DNA of 64,000 nucleotides from Maricaulis virginensis. GTDB lineage: Bacteria > Pseudomonadota > Alphaproteobacteria > Caulobacterales > Maricaulaceae. Shown here one piece after another: positions 24,872 to 34,600 of the stretch. How positions within the stretch are numbered: position 1 is the stretch's first letter; each line of letters starts with the position of its first letter. The notes beneath the pieces are model-generated. The model was not told where the DNA came from and did no database searches. It saw only the letters and a program-made list of their open reading frames with translations. The stretch spans positions 1-64,000 of the forward strand of contig NZ_BSFE01000001.1 of the NCBI RefSeq assembly GCF_027922185.1, given 5' to 3'. The translations under genes were made by a program, and so were the position numbers.

Positions 24872-25471
24872 TTAGAGAACGCTCGGGTCAAACGTATACC
24901 CCGACAAACAGCCCTTAACAGCGTCGCTGACGCGTGCGTTCGAATATTCGCTGACTAACTCCAACGCGGTGTGCCGCCGCAAGTGGGCGTCTGGACCGAT
25001 ATATGCCCCCTCATAGATTTGGCGCTCCAGAACCACCGCATGGGGAGCGTTTATCGCGGAAAATATGATTGCGGCCACGATCGATCCATCGAGTTTGTCC
25101 ATCGCTCGATGGATAGCAAACCGACAGTCCTTAGCCCCCGTCTCGGCCTCCGCTTGTTCCAGTAGCGAGAGCCAAGTTAGTCGAAGGATATGGAACCATG
25201 TGATTCCTCCCAACTCCTGGTCAATAGTCGCGCTGAGCGGATCCCGCATGAAGGTGCTTATGGGGATGACGCGATCCCGCGCCATGGCTGGCAACTTGAT
25301 AAAACCCAGCGCCTTAACGCGTTTGAAGATCGTGATGTGAAAACATCGGGTGCACAGTGTGAACTCAAACGAAGCGTCTGTCGGAAAATATCGAGCCAGA
25401 TTGGAGGATACGAACAGTTCCTCCTCATGCGTACAGCCACAATGGGCACATTGCTCTCGCGCGTCTTCCAT
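24872..25471 (-). CDS. hypothetical protein with N-terminal zinc-like cysteines
   Basis: A 199-residue protein. The N-terminus has two cysteine pairs (CAHCGC, and a later CTRC) that look like a zinc site. The rest is helical and moderately hydrophobic, without clear membrane segments. I do not recognise the family. The ATG at 25471 follows a G-run that can serve as ribosome site; the longer frame adds a non-conserved stretch. It is downstream of the DUF2971-like gene on the same strand, 260 bases apart. Confidence 0.5.
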   Translation of the reverse strand: MEDAREQCAHCGCTHEEELFVSSNLARYFPTDASFEFTLCTRCFHITIFKRVKALGFIKLPAMARDRVIPISTFMRDPLSATIDQELGGITWFHILRLTWLSLLEQAEAETGAKDCRFAIHRAMDKLDGSIVAAIIFSAINAPHAVVLERQIYEGAYIGPDAHLRRHTALELVSEYSNARVSDAVKGCLSGYTFDPSVL

Positions 25472-25616
25472 TTTTGCCCCCCAGACACTCAGCTGGTCAC
25501 AACCAAAAACAATCAAAGAGCAATTGCAAGACTTAAGCGAGCAACGAACGCCCTAGCGCCACCGGGTCCGTCGACAAGGGCAAAGCGGTACACTTGCACC
25601 AACGATGAACCACGGC

Positions 25617-25651
25617 CGAGGGCATAAGCCCTCATCTAAATCGTCCACAAG
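25617..25651 (+). repeat. repeat copy A (cgagggcataagccc type)
   Basis: A 35-base stretch starting cgagggcataagccct and ending cgtccacaag. A related copy lies at 26660-26695, on the far side of the DUF2971-like gene and in the same orientation. The core gagggc-ataa-gccctc is a small hairpin. Confidence 0.5.
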
Positions 25652-25733
25652 GACGGTGTCATCGCCGGCAAGGCAACTGCCAGCGGAAACCGCTCCGCTG
25701 ATCATTTGCGCCCTGCCGATTGTGGAGACAGTG

Positions 25734-26555
25734 TCAGGCAGGTGGATCGTCCCATTCGCCGGCCATAGGGATGATTGTAAGCGCTTTGGTGTAGCTCTCG
25801 TCTTCAACGATCTTGCCGGAATATCCCAGCCCGCGAATACGCTCCTGACGCTCCCGACTTTCAAACCGCATCAATCGCGGGTCGAAGCGGATCTCCGTAA
25901 ACACATCGTTCGGATCGATAGGCATCGTCTTGAGTTTATCGCCACTATCCAGCCGCCCATTGCCTACGCACAGCAAACGCACTTCGTCTTCATGGCGGAA
26001 AATAGAGCGCTTGACGAACAACGATTCCGCGCGCCCCTCCGGCGTGCTGAAGAAGCGGGGGCCCTCTGATCGCGAAAGCCGATTGGCAAGGCTTTGCCCA
26101 AAGAATGCTTCTTCTTCGTAGATCACACGCCCCAAAAAGAAATGGTGGCCTGGAAGCGCTTCCACCCAGTTGATCATCGCCCCAATCAGCTTGCGGGCAG
26201 TCGTAGTTACCCAAACGCCTTCGCCAGCCGGATCGGTATTGCGCTTCGAAATGGGATCGAGAACGACGCGAGAATAGGCGCGGAGTAGAACGTCAGAATT
26301 TTCTTCGTATGACCAACATTGTGCCCAGCAGGGGGCAAGATACGCGGCCAATTCCTGCTGCGGTCGCCGCGGGTTGGATTGCGATGTGAGGACGAAATTC
26401 GTGCATGGGTCTTCGCGAGGATCGGCCCAAAGCGATGGCTTCACCAATGTCAGTCGTTTCAGACGTAGCGCCTCTTCCAGCAGCCAGACCGGAAATATCC
26501 GATGTAGCGGCTGGTCAAGATCGTCTAACCGAGCTTGCCAGATGCCATTTTTCAT
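25734..26555 (-). CDS. DUF2971-like protein
   Basis: A 273-residue protein with features of DUF2971: the N-terminal HRIFPVWLLEEALRLKRLTL with SLWADPREDP, then CWAQCWSYEENSDVLLRAYS, and a later region with FVKRSIFRHEDEVRLL. These proteins are widespread on islands and in defence neighbourhoods; their biochemical role is not settled. Start ATG at 26555. It is flanked on both sides by related direct repeats (25617-25651 and 26660-26695), which marks it as a possible separately acquired unit. Confidence 0.7.
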   Translation of the reverse strand: MKNGIWQARLDDLDQPLHRIFPVWLLEEALRLKRLTLVKPSLWADPREDPCTNFVLTSQSNPRRPQQELAAYLAPCWAQCWSYEENSDVLLRAYSRVVLDPISKRNTDPAGEGVWVTTTARKLIGAMINWVEALPGHHFFLGRVIYEEEAFFGQSLANRLSRSEGPRFFSTPEGRAESLFVKRSIFRHEDEVRLLCVGNGRLDSGDKLKTMPIDPNDVFTEIRFDPRLMRFESRERQERIRGLGYSGKIVEDESYTKALTIIPMAGEWDDPPA

Positions 26556-26898
26556 TCTGGCGTTGTAGCCAGTCAGGAGCGGCCTGCAAATTATTGGCCG
26601 CAGGCATCAGCCCATACGGTTCACGGATGAACCAGGTTGAACCGTTGGAGCATCCCAGACGAGGGCATAAGCCCCTCTAAAAAGTCGTCTGCAAGATGTG
26701 CGCGGGGTATTACCCGCGCATCTTGTCTCGGCGCTGCGCGCCTCGGCAAGGGAGACGCTGCGCTCTCCCGTTGCATCCCTCTCGCAAGTCTAGCGCCGTC
26801 AGCACTGCTCTGCGATCGCTTGGCCATGCGGCCGCCTGTTCTTGACCCGCTCTGCGGTTGACGGCACTAATGGCTGCGCATCATCTGTTTGGGGGCCC
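26556..26898. other. intergenic region with repeat and hairpin
   Basis: A 343-base stretch without a gene. It holds repeat copy B at 26660-26695 and a strong hairpin at 26692-26725 (arms caagatg and catcttg outside gcgcggg and cccgcgc, one bulge, short loop). Downstream, ttgacc and ttgacg boxes near 26844-26862 could be promoter elements for the metal operon, but this is weak. Confidence 0.5.
26660..26695 (+). repeat. repeat copy B (cgagggcataagccc type)
   Basis: Related to copy A at 25617 with small differences (gcccctctaaaaag in place of gccctcatctaaa). It is followed directly by the hairpin at 26692-26725. Confidence 0.5.
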
Positions 26899-27288
26899 AT
26901 GCGGCACACTCTGACATTCCTGCTGATTGCCATGCTGGCCTGGCTCGGACCTGTATCCGGGACGGAAGCGCATGCGCATGAGGTCGGGGCGGAGCATCAT
27001 CATACGGATGTGGCGGTCGATCATGATCATGAGGACGCGCATCATCATCGGGGATCGGATCGTGAGATTGATCTGGCCAAGATGCGCAAGGCGGCGGATT
27101 TCGATGCGGATGAAACCGGGGACGTGATCCTGCATGCCCATGTCCACATGGATGGTGCGCCGATGGCCGCGTCCATGAACCTGCAAGCCACTGCAACGAC
27201 GGGACCGGTGCGGTCCCTGAGTCATGTCGTACCGGAGCCTGATCCTGGATTGGACGGGCTGAGACGGCCTCCCAAATCGATCCTGTAA
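26899..27288 (+). CDS. histidine-rich periplasmic protein of metal operon
   Basis: A 129-residue protein with a signal peptide (about 1-22, cleaved near TEAHA). A stretch crowded with His and Asp follows (HHHTDVAVDHDHEDAHHHR, about 34-52), a likely metal buffer or sensor. The rest is polar. It begins the czc-type operon, 64 bases before the outer-membrane gene. His-rich leader proteins are common in such clusters. The start at 26899 has a ggggg stretch upstream; the ATG gives a clean signal peptide. Confidence 0.75.
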   Translation: MRHTLTFLLIAMLAWLGPVSGTEAHAHEVGAEHHHTDVAVDHDHEDAHHHRGSDREIDLAKMRKAADFDADETGDVILHAHVHMDGAPMAASMNLQATATTGPVRSLSHVVPEPDPGLDGLRRPPKSIL

Positions 27289-27352
27289 CAACCTGAACTG
27301 GCAGTCGGCACGACCGGCTGCGCGTTGCTATTCGTTTACAGGACAACTTTCC

Positions 27353-28618
27353 ATGCGAACCTCATCATGTTTGCTCGCGCTGGTCGCGATGCAAATCCTT
27401 GTGGCACCCGCAAATGCGGTGGCCCAAACCGCTCAGCCGTCCGTGCTGAGCCTGGACGAGGCGTTGGCGCGAGCCCTCGTCGAAGCTCCTGAACTAACCG
27501 CTGCCGATGCCCGTATCGATGCCAGTGCCCAGCGCATTGACGGTGCGGCCCGGCGGCTCAATCCGACCCTCGATTTCACCTCCGAAGGCGTGCTGGGAAC
27601 CGGGGACCGTAATCTTTTTAACGAGGCGGAAGCCGCTGTCGGCGTCATGCAGCCCTGGGAGCGTGGGGGTGACCGTGAAGCCCGCTCAACCCTGGCCGAA
27701 CGGGACCGCGATCTTCGGGTCGTGGAGGCCGAGATTGCCCGGCGCGATCTGATGCAACAGGTCGAGCTGGCCTATCTCGATACCCAGGCCGAGCGCATGC
27801 GCCACGCTATCGCTGAGGACCGGATCGTCTCACTGGAAGCGCTGGCGGCCATCGTCGACCGCCGTGTGCAGGCCGCCCGTGACCCGCGCATGGCGCGGGA
27901 CCGGATAGAGGCCCGACTGGCCGAAGCCCGGATCGAGGCCGGATTGGCCCGGCGTCGTGTCGCGACAAGTGCCACCATCCTGGCCTCCTATTGGGGCGGC
28001 TTGCCGGACTTCACGGTGGACACGCAGAGCTTCCTGTCTCCGGGGGACCTGGGTGCCAGCCCCGCGGACCGGGACACGCCGGAAATTGCCCTCCTGCGAG
28101 CCCAGAGAGCCCGCAGTGATGCAGAGATCGGTCTGGAAACGGCCCGCGCCGTGCCGGACGCTAATGTCGGTCTGGAGCTGCGTCACTTCCAGTCCTCCAA
28201 TGACGTGGCGCTGGGGGTTCGTTTCTCCATCCCGCTGCAGGTATGGAATGCCAATCAGGCCAATATCGCCTCGGCCCGGTCCGAAGCGGCGGCAATCGAT
28301 GCCGACCTGGCTGCCCGCGAACGGGTCGTTCAGCGGCAGGTCCAGGCCCTGATCCTGCGCCGTCAGGCTGCAGCCGGGGAATTGGCGGCCCTGGAGGAGA
28401 CGGTGATCCCGCCCCTGCAGACCGCCCTGGAACAGGCCCAGACCGGCTTTGCCCGCGGCAGTTTCTCCTTCCTGGAAATCTATGATGTGCAGCAGGCCCT
28501 GATCGATGCGCGGCTGCGCTCGGTCGATGCCCTGTTTGCCATCCACCAGTCCGACATCCAGCTGCGACGCCTGACCGGCGGCAGCCCGAACATGCCGCAG
28601 GGCATGGGAGACCAGTAA
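27353..28618 (+). CDS. czcC: outer-membrane efflux protein, CzcC-like (TolC family)
   Basis: A 421-residue TolC-family protein, the outer-membrane channel of a heavy-metal RND pump. Signal peptide about 1-24 (ending AVAQ). Two outer-membrane-efflux repeats follow: the first starts SLDEALARALVEAPELTAAD, the second carries PEIALLRAQRARSDAEIGLE, with long helices in between. The length is typical. Its TAA shares one base with the ATG of the adaptor gene, so the operon is tightly coupled. The exact metal cannot be read from sequence. Confidence 0.9.
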   Translation: MRTSSCLLALVAMQILVAPANAVAQTAQPSVLSLDEALARALVEAPELTAADARIDASAQRIDGAARRLNPTLDFTSEGVLGTGDRNLFNEAEAAVGVMQPWERGGDREARSTLAERDRDLRVVEAEIARRDLMQQVELAYLDTQAERMRHAIAEDRIVSLEALAAIVDRRVQAARDPRMARDRIEARLAEARIEAGLARRRVATSATILASYWGGLPDFTVDTQSFLSPGDLGASPADRDTPEIALLRAQRARSDAEIGLETARAVPDANVGLELRHFQSSNDVALGVRFSIPLQVWNANQANIASARSEAAAIDADLAARERVVQRQVQALILRRQAAAGELAALEETVIPPLQTALEQAQTGFARGSFSFLEIYDVQQALIDARLRSVDALFAIHQSDIQLRRLTGGSPNMPQGMGDQ

Positions 28619-29871
28619 TGACCATCCGAAACGTGTTCACGGCCGCCCTGTGCGGCTCCACGGCACTTGTGCTGATCGCCTGTTCCCCCAGCGCCCCGGA
28701 AGCCTCCGGCGGGGGTGGCCATGGTGAAGCTGCAGCCGAAGAATATGAGCGTGGCCCGCATCGCGGCCGCATGCTGCGCCAGGGTGATTTTGCTCTGGAA
28801 CTCACCATTTTCGAGGACGGGGTCGATCCCGAATTCCGTCTCTTTCCCTATCTTAACGGGGAGCCCGTTGATCCCTCGCGCGTCAATGCCACCATCGAAC
28901 TGACACGACTGGGCGGACAGATCGACCGTTTTGCCTTTGCCCCCCAGGAAGACTTCCTGCGCGGTGATGGTGTGGTGACCGAACCCCACTCCTTCGATGT
29001 GGCGGTCACAGCTTCCATGCCCGGCGTGAACGGGCGCTGGCAGTATGAGTCGTATGAGGGCCGCACCACGATCTCTGCAGAACAGGCCGAAGCAGGCGGC
29101 ATTGCCGTCTCCATCACCGGTCCGGCGACGCTGGACGAGACGGTCGAGGTCTATGGCGAGATCGAGCTGATGCCGGAAGGTCGTGCCGAGCTGCGCGGCT
29201 GGTTGCCGGGTCGTATCGTGGCCCTCAATGCCAGCATCGGGGACCGCGTCGAGGCCGGTCAGACCCTGGCCCGCATCACAGCGACGGACAGCCTGCAGAC
29301 CTATTCCGTCACCTCGCCGATCAGCGGTGTTGTGGTGGAACGCGGGGCGACGCTGAACGGCCCGACCGGCAGCGAACCGCTCTTCGTGGTCGCTGACCCC
29401 AGCCAGCTGCATGCCGAACTCTTCGTCTATCCCGGTGATCTGGGCAGCGTGGCGACCGGTCAGCCGGTTCATGTCAGCAGCTTTGATGGCGGGCGCAGCG
29501 CGGAAAGTGAGATTGAATTCCTCTCCCCGATGATCGACCCCGCCAGCCAGCGGGCTATCGCCCATGTGGAAATTCCGAACGAGAATGGCCAATGGCGCCC
29601 CGGCGAACGCATTCGCGCCCGTATCGAGGTCGGTGAGTTCGATGTGCCGCTCGCCGTCCGCACGGGCGCCCTGCAGCGCTTCCGCGATTTCACGGTCGTT
29701 TATGCCCAGGTCGGAGACACCTATGAGGTCCGTATGCTGGACCTCGGCCGGCAGACACCGGAGTGGACCGAAGTCTTGGGCGGTATCGATCCAGGTGTGA
29801 CCTATGTCAGCGAGAACGCCTTCCTGATCACCGCCGACGTCATGAAGTCCGGCGCGAGCCACGATCACTAG
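28618..29871 (+). CDS. czcB: periplasmic adaptor of metal RND pump, CzcB-like
   Basis: A 417-residue membrane-fusion protein linking the inner-membrane pump to the outer channel. A lipobox (LIACSP) anchors it. The N-terminal extension with GGGGHGEAAAEEYERGPHRG and a beta domain before residue 145 is typical of CzcB-like adaptors. The lipoyl/barrel-sandwich halves follow, with GDRVEAGQTLARI and SPISGVVVERGATL, then the beta-barrel and membrane-proximal parts. It ends DHDH-type (SGASHDH). The pump gene begins nine bases later. Confidence 0.9.
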   Translation: MTIRNVFTAALCGSTALVLIACSPSAPEASGGGGHGEAAAEEYERGPHRGRMLRQGDFALELTIFEDGVDPEFRLFPYLNGEPVDPSRVNATIELTRLGGQIDRFAFAPQEDFLRGDGVVTEPHSFDVAVTASMPGVNGRWQYESYEGRTTISAEQAEAGGIAVSITGPATLDETVEVYGEIELMPEGRAELRGWLPGRIVALNASIGDRVEAGQTLARITATDSLQTYSVTSPISGVVVERGATLNGPTGSEPLFVVADPSQLHAELFVYPGDLGSVATGQPVHVSSFDGGRSAESEIEFLSPMIDPASQRAIAHVEIPNENGQWRPGERIRARIEVGEFDVPLAVRTGALQRFRDFTVVYAQVGDTYEVRMLDLGRQTPEWTEVLGGIDPGVTYVSENAFLITADVMKSGASHDH

Positions 29872-29880
29872 GAGCGGATC

Positions 29881-32800
29881 ATGCTGAAATCGATTATCTA
29901 CCAGTCGATCCGCTATCGCTGGCTGGTTCTCTTCCTCGTGCTCGCCCTCGGGGCGCTCGGGGTGTGGAACTTCCAGCGACTGCCGATCGATGCCACGCCG
30001 GACATCACGAATGTCCAGGTGCAGATCAACTCGGAGGCCGAAGGCTTCTCACCGCTCGAAGCGGAACAGAGGATCACCTTTCCCATCGAGACCGCCATCT
30101 CCGGCATTCCGGGGCTAGACTATACCCGTTCGGTCTCCCGCTACGGCCTGTCCCAGGTCACGGTGGTTTTCCAGGATGGGACCGACATCTACTTCGCACG
30201 ACAATTGGTGAATGAGCGGCTGCAGGCCGTCCGTGACCAGCTGCCCGAAGGGGTGACCCCGGAAATGGGTCCCATCGCCACGGGTCTGGGCGAGATCTTC
30301 ATGTACACGCTGGAGATCGAACCGGGCGCGACGCGCGATGACGGGTCGGACTGGACAGCCGAAGACCTGCGCACCCTGCAGGACTGGGTCATCCGTCCGC
30401 AGCTCCTGCGCACGCCCGGCGTGGTCGAGGTGAATACAATTGGCGGCTATGTCCGCCAGTATCATGTCACGCCGCACCCGGACCAGCTGGCCGCCTACGG
30501 GCTGACGCTGGACGATGTGGTCGAGGCCCTGGCCCGCAATAATGCCAATGCCGGCGCGGGCTATGTCGAGCACAATGGCGAACAGCTGCTGATCCGCTCG
30601 ACCGGGCAGGCCGGTTCCATCGCCGATCTGGAAGCGGCCGTCATCACCAATCGCAATGGCCAGCCCATCCTGATCCGGGATGTGGCCGACGTGATCATGG
30701 GTGAGGAACTGCGCACCGGGGCGGCCACCGAGAATGGTCGCGAGGTCGTCCTGGGGACGGTCTTCATGCTGATGGGCGAGAACAGTCGTCAGGTCGCACA
30801 TGATGTGGCCATCCGTCTGGAAGAGGCCGCCGAGGCGCTGCCGGCGGGTATTCGGGCCGATGCGATCTACAACCGCACCGAACTGGTCGACCGCACCATC
30901 GAGACCGTTGAGAAGAACCTCGTCGAAGGGGCGCTTCTGGTCATCGTCGTGCTCTTCCTGCTCCTAGGGAATGTCCGGGCCGCCATCCTGACGGCGCTGG
31001 TCATTCCGCTCTCCATGCTGATGACCATCACCGGCATGGTGGAGAACCGGGTTTCCGGCAATCTGATGAGCCTGGGGGCGCTAGACTTCGGTCTGATTGT
31101 CGACGGGGCGGTGATCATTATCGAGAACTGCCTGAGGCGGCTCGGTTTGCGGCAGCATGAATATGGCCGCCTGCTGACCCGTGAGGAGCGCTTCAAGGAG
31201 ACCGCCGAGGCTGCGGCCGAGGTGATCCGTCCCTCGCTCTTCGGCGTGCTGATCATCACCCTGGTCTATGTCCCGATCTTCGCCCTGACAGGCGTGGAAG
31301 GGAAAATGTTCCACCCGATGGCCTTCACCGTGGTTTTCGCCCTCACGTCGGCGATGATCCTCTCCCTGACCTTCGTCCCGGCTGCGGTTGCGATGATCGT
31401 TACGGGCAAGGTGCAGGAAAAGCCGAACATCCTGATGCGCGGTGCCGCGAAGCTCTATGCCCCGGTTCTGGGCATGGCGCTGAAATTGCGCTGGCTGGTG
31501 GTGGCGGGGGCCGTGGCCCTGGTCGTCGTGGCCGGGATGGCTGCCTCTCGCATGGGCTCGGAATTCATTCCGCAGCTTGAGGAAGGCGATATCGCCCTGC
31601 ATGCCCTGCGCATTCCCGGCACCAGTCTGAGCCAGGCGCTGGAGATGCAGACCCATCTGGAGGAACAGCTACGGGACTTCCCGCAGATCGAGCGGATCGT
31701 GTCCAAGATCGGCACCGCCGATGTGGCCACCGACCCGATGCCTCCCAGCGTGGCGGACACCTTCATCCTCCTGCATCCGCGCGAGGACTGGCCCGATCCG
31801 CGCCTGCCCCGTGAAGACCTCGTCTCCCAGCTCAACGAGGCTGTCCAGCAGGTGCCGGGCAATCGCTATGAATTCACCCAGCCCATCGAGATGCGGTTCA
31901 ATGAGCTTCTCTCCGGTGTGCGGGCGGATGTCGCGGTGAAGGTGTTCGGCGATGATCTGGACGAACTGCTGGCCATCGGTCAGCGGATCGAGGGGCTGAT
32001 GGGACAGGTCGAAGGCGCCCGGGACATTTCCCTGGAACAGGCCACCGGTCTTCCCATGATGCAGATCGAGCCCCGCCGTGAGGCGCTGGCCCGCTACGGC
32101 CTGTCCGTCGATGACGTGCAGTCCGTGATCCGCACCTCTTTGGCCGGGACACGGGCCGGACAAATCTTCGAAGGCGACCGAAGGTTCGATGTCATCGTCC
32201 GTCTGCCGGAGGATTTGCGGGCCAATGTCGCGCTTCTGGAGTGGCTGAACGTCCCGCTTCCGGCGACGGAAGACGGGCGCGTGGAAACCATCCCGCTGCG
32301 CGAGCTGGCCGACATCTCACTGATCATCGGTCCCAACCAGATCAGCCGCGAGAATGGCAAGCGGCGCATCGTCGTCACCGCCAATGTCCGTGGCCGCGAT
32401 CTGGGGTCCTTCGTGACCGAGGTGCGCGAGCTGGTGCGAAATGAGGCCGAGGTGCCTGCGGGCTATTGGGTGGAGTATGGCGGCACATTCGAGCAGCTGA
32501 TCTCCGCCGCCAACCGGCTCAGCCTCGTCGTGCCGGTCGCCCTGGCCCTGATCTTCCTCCTGCTGCTGGCCCTGTTCCGCTCGGTGGCGGATGCGGCTGT
32601 GGTCTTCTCCGGCGTGCCTCTGGCGCTGACCGGCGGGGTTGCCGCGCTGCTCCTGCGGGACCTGCCCCTGTCGATCTCGGCCGGGGTGGGCTTTATCGCT
32701 CTGTCCGGGGTGGCAGTGCTCAACGGTGTTGTAATGGTGAGCTTCATCCGCAGCCTGATGGATGAAGGCAAACCGCTTGAGGAGGCGATCCGGGAAGGGG

Positions 32801-33048
32801 CGCTGACCCGCCTACGTCCGGTTTTGATGACCGCGTTGGTCGCCAGTCTGGGCTTCGTGCCGATGGCGCTTAATGTCGGTGCCGGTGCAGAGGTCCAGCG
32901 GCCTCTGGCAACGGTCGTCATTGGTGGCATTACCTCGTCGACCTTGCTGACCCTGCTGGTGCTTCCGGCCCTCTTGCGCATCGTCCGGGGCTTCCTGGGC
33001 GGCAAGGCAGGCACGCAAACCCAACCCGCACGCGAGGAACTCGCCTGA
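29881..33048 (+). CDS. czcA: heavy-metal RND efflux pump, CzcA/CusA family
   Basis: A 1055-residue proton-driven exporter of the HME-RND type. The first helix, the PDITNVQV motif and the large periplasmic loops are typical. The proton-relay helix reads LDFGLIVDGAVIIIENCLRR, with the D-D-E residues seen in CzcA and CusA. Twelve membrane helices are expected. With the adaptor and channel just upstream this makes a complete tripartite pump for divalent or monovalent metals. A 15-bp intercistronic hairpin follows before the HupE-like gene. Confidence 0.94.
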   Translation: MLKSIIYQSIRYRWLVLFLVLALGALGVWNFQRLPIDATPDITNVQVQINSEAEGFSPLEAEQRITFPIETAISGIPGLDYTRSVSRYGLSQVTVVFQDGTDIYFARQLVNERLQAVRDQLPEGVTPEMGPIATGLGEIFMYTLEIEPGATRDDGSDWTAEDLRTLQDWVIRPQLLRTPGVVEVNTIGGYVRQYHVTPHPDQLAAYGLTLDDVVEALARNNANAGAGYVEHNGEQLLIRSTGQAGSIADLEAAVITNRNGQPILIRDVADVIMGEELRTGAATENGREVVLGTVFMLMGENSRQVAHDVAIRLEEAAEALPAGIRADAIYNRTELVDRTIETVEKNLVEGALLVIVVLFLLLGNVRAAILTALVIPLSMLMTITGMVENRVSGNLMSLGALDFGLIVDGAVIIIENCLRRLGLRQHEYGRLLTREERFKETAEAAAEVIRPSLFGVLIITLVYVPIFALTGVEGKMFHPMAFTVVFALTSAMILSLTFVPAAVAMIVTGKVQEKPNILMRGAAKLYAPVLGMALKLRWLVVAGAVALVVVAGMAASRMGSEFIPQLEEGDIALHALRIPGTSLSQALEMQTHLEEQLRDFPQIERIVSKIGTADVATDPMPPSVADTFILLHPREDWPDPRLPREDLVSQLNEAVQQVPGNRYEFTQPIEMRFNELLSGVRADVAVKVFGDDLDELLAIGQRIEGLMGQVEGARDISLEQATGLPMMQIEPRREALARYGLSVDDVQSVIRTSLAGTRAGQIFEGDRRFDVIVRLPEDLRANVALLEWLNVPLPATEDGRVETIPLRELADISLIIGPNQISRENGKRRIVVTANVRGRDLGSFVTEVRELVRNEAEVPAGYWVEYGGTFEQLISAANRLSLVVPVALALIFLLLLALFRSVADAAVVFSGVPLALTGGVAALLLRDLPLSISAGVGFIALSGVAVLNGVVMVSFIRSLMDEGKPLEEAIREGALTRLRPVLMTALVASLGFVPMALNVGAGAEVQRPLATVVIGGITSSTLLTLLVLPALLRIVRGFLGGKAGTQTQPAREELA

Positions 33049-33055
33049 TCCCTTG

Positions 33056-33090
33056 TGACCCGGTTCGGGCTTAATGCCCGGACCGGGTCA
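33056..33090. promoter_or_regulatory. intercistronic hairpin after the pump gene
   Basis: Arms 33056-33070 and 33076-33090 pair over 15 bases with one mismatch and a ttaat loop. There is no T-run, so it is more likely an mRNA-stabilising or attenuating stem than a full terminator. It lowers or separates expression of the genes that follow. Confidence 0.6.
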
Positions 33091-33118
33091 ACGACCCGAC
33101 TTCACTTCGGAGTATCAC

Positions 33119-33835
33119 ATGTTTTCATTCCCGCCCGTTTCGGGCTCAAACCGACCGCTCTGGGCGGTCTTCGCAGCTCTCGCTGCGTGTTTTCTGGTGG
33201 GCGGCGATGCGCTGGCCCACGGGGTCACGGAGGGCGACAAGGGCTATATCCAGGAGATCACGGGCATCAATCTGATCCCCTTTCTCTATCTGGGCGCCAA
33301 ACACATGGTGACGGGGTATGACCACCTCCTCTTCCTGTTCGGCGTGGTCTTCTTCCTCTACCGGCTCAAGCATGTCGGCATCTATGTCAGCCTGTTCGCC
33401 ATCGGCCATTCCACCACCATGCTGGCCGGCGTCTTCTTCAATATCGGGCTGAACGCCTATCTGATCGACGCCATTATCGGCCTGTCCGTCGTCTACAAGG
33501 CGCTGGACAACCTGGGAGCTTTCCAGCGCTGGTTCGGCGTTCAACCCTCCACCAAGGCCGCCACGCTGGTTTTCGGCCTGTTCCACGGCTTCGGCCTGTC
33601 GACCAAGCTGATCGACTATGACATCGCGCCTGACGGGCTCCTGCCCAACCTCCTGGCCTTCAATGTCGGGGTCGAGATCGGCCAGCTCCTGGCCCTGGCA
33701 GCCATCCTGATCGCGATGGGCTTCTGGCGGCGCACGGCGAGCTTTGCCCGTCATGCCTACCTCGCCAACACCGCCCTTATGTGCGCCGGCTTCATCCTGA
33801 TGGGCTTTCAGCTCACCGGCTATTTCGTCGCGTAG
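33119..33835 (+). CDS. HupE/UreJ-2-like membrane protein
   Basis: A 238-residue membrane protein of the HupE/UreJ_2 family, which contains putative nickel/cobalt or other metal transporters. An N-terminal signal-like segment ends ALAHG. Six or so membrane helices carry family residues: GAKHMVTGYDHLLFLFGVV (with the HxxxGxDH motif) and LFAIGHSTTMLAG. Its place after a metal efflux pump supports a metal role. The ATG at 33119 has ttcggag upstream. Confidence 0.85.
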   Translation: MFSFPPVSGSNRPLWAVFAALAACFLVGGDALAHGVTEGDKGYIQEITGINLIPFLYLGAKHMVTGYDHLLFLFGVVFFLYRLKHVGIYVSLFAIGHSTTMLAGVFFNIGLNAYLIDAIIGLSVVYKALDNLGAFQRWFGVQPSTKAATLVFGLFHGFGLSTKLIDYDIAPDGLLPNLLAFNVGVEIGQLLALAAILIAMGFWRRTASFARHAYLANTALMCAGFILMGFQLTGYFVA

Positions 33836-33858
33836 ACACAGACTTTCGGAGACTACCC

Positions 33859-34545
33859 ATGTTCAATTCCCAACTCCCGTCCCGCGACGATCTTCCGTCC
33901 AGCGAGAGCCTTCTGAAATCCACCCTGGTTGCGCTGTTGGCCGCCATCGTCATCCTGGTGACCATCGTCCTGCCCGCCGAATACGGCATCGACCCGACCC
34001 GGATCGGTCGCGTCCTCGGCCTGACCCAGATGGGCGCGATCAAGATGCAGCTGGCCGAGGAAGCCGCTGCAGATCGTGAAGCCTCGACGGCCCAGACCGA
34101 CGCACCGGCATCGCAGGAAGCCACTGTCTCGTCTGCCGCTGCCATCCCGCAGGACACGCCTGTTGAAACGACGGTACCGGAGGAAGCCGCACCGGCCGAT
34201 GAAGCTCCGGCCGAGCCAGCCGCCCCGGAATGGCGCGACACGATCTCCATCACCCTGCAGCCAGGCGAGGCCACGGAGGTCAAGCTGACCATGCGGCAAG
34301 GGGAGGTCGCCATCTATGAATGGACGACCGATCAGGCCGGTCTGAACTCCGACCTGCACGGTGACAACCCGCAGGATGCCTTCATCTCCTACCGCCAGGG
34401 TCGCAATGAGCCCGGCGACAGCGGCGAGTTCACTGCCGAGTTTGACGGCGCTCATGGCTGGTTCTGGCGCAACCGTTCCGAGGTCGCCGTGACAGTCACC
34501 CTGCGCACGCGGGGGGCCTACAGCGAATTCAACCGGCTGTTCTGA
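33859..34545 (+). CDS. membrane-anchored protein of metal cluster
   Basis: A 228-residue protein with a cytoplasmic start, one membrane helix (about 23-41, LVALLAAIVILVTIVLP), and a disordered Ala/Pro/Glu-rich linker (about 72-130). The C-terminal globular domain is beta-rich (WRDTISITLQPGEATEVKL and on). It follows HupE by 23 bases. Similar anchor proteins sit beside HupE in metal islands; the function is not known. Confidence 0.7.
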   Translation: MFNSQLPSRDDLPSSESLLKSTLVALLAAIVILVTIVLPAEYGIDPTRIGRVLGLTQMGAIKMQLAEEAAADREASTAQTDAPASQEATVSSAAAIPQDTPVETTVPEEAAPADEAPAEPAAPEWRDTISITLQPGEATEVKLTMRQGEVAIYEWTTDQAGLNSDLHGDNPQDAFISYRQGRNEPGDSGEFTAEFDGAHGWFWRNRSEVAVTVTLRTRGAYSEFNRLF

Positions 34546-34600
34546 TGGATGATGGCCCGGTCGCTTGGCCGGGCCGTCAATCCGGTTCCTGGAGAGCGGC

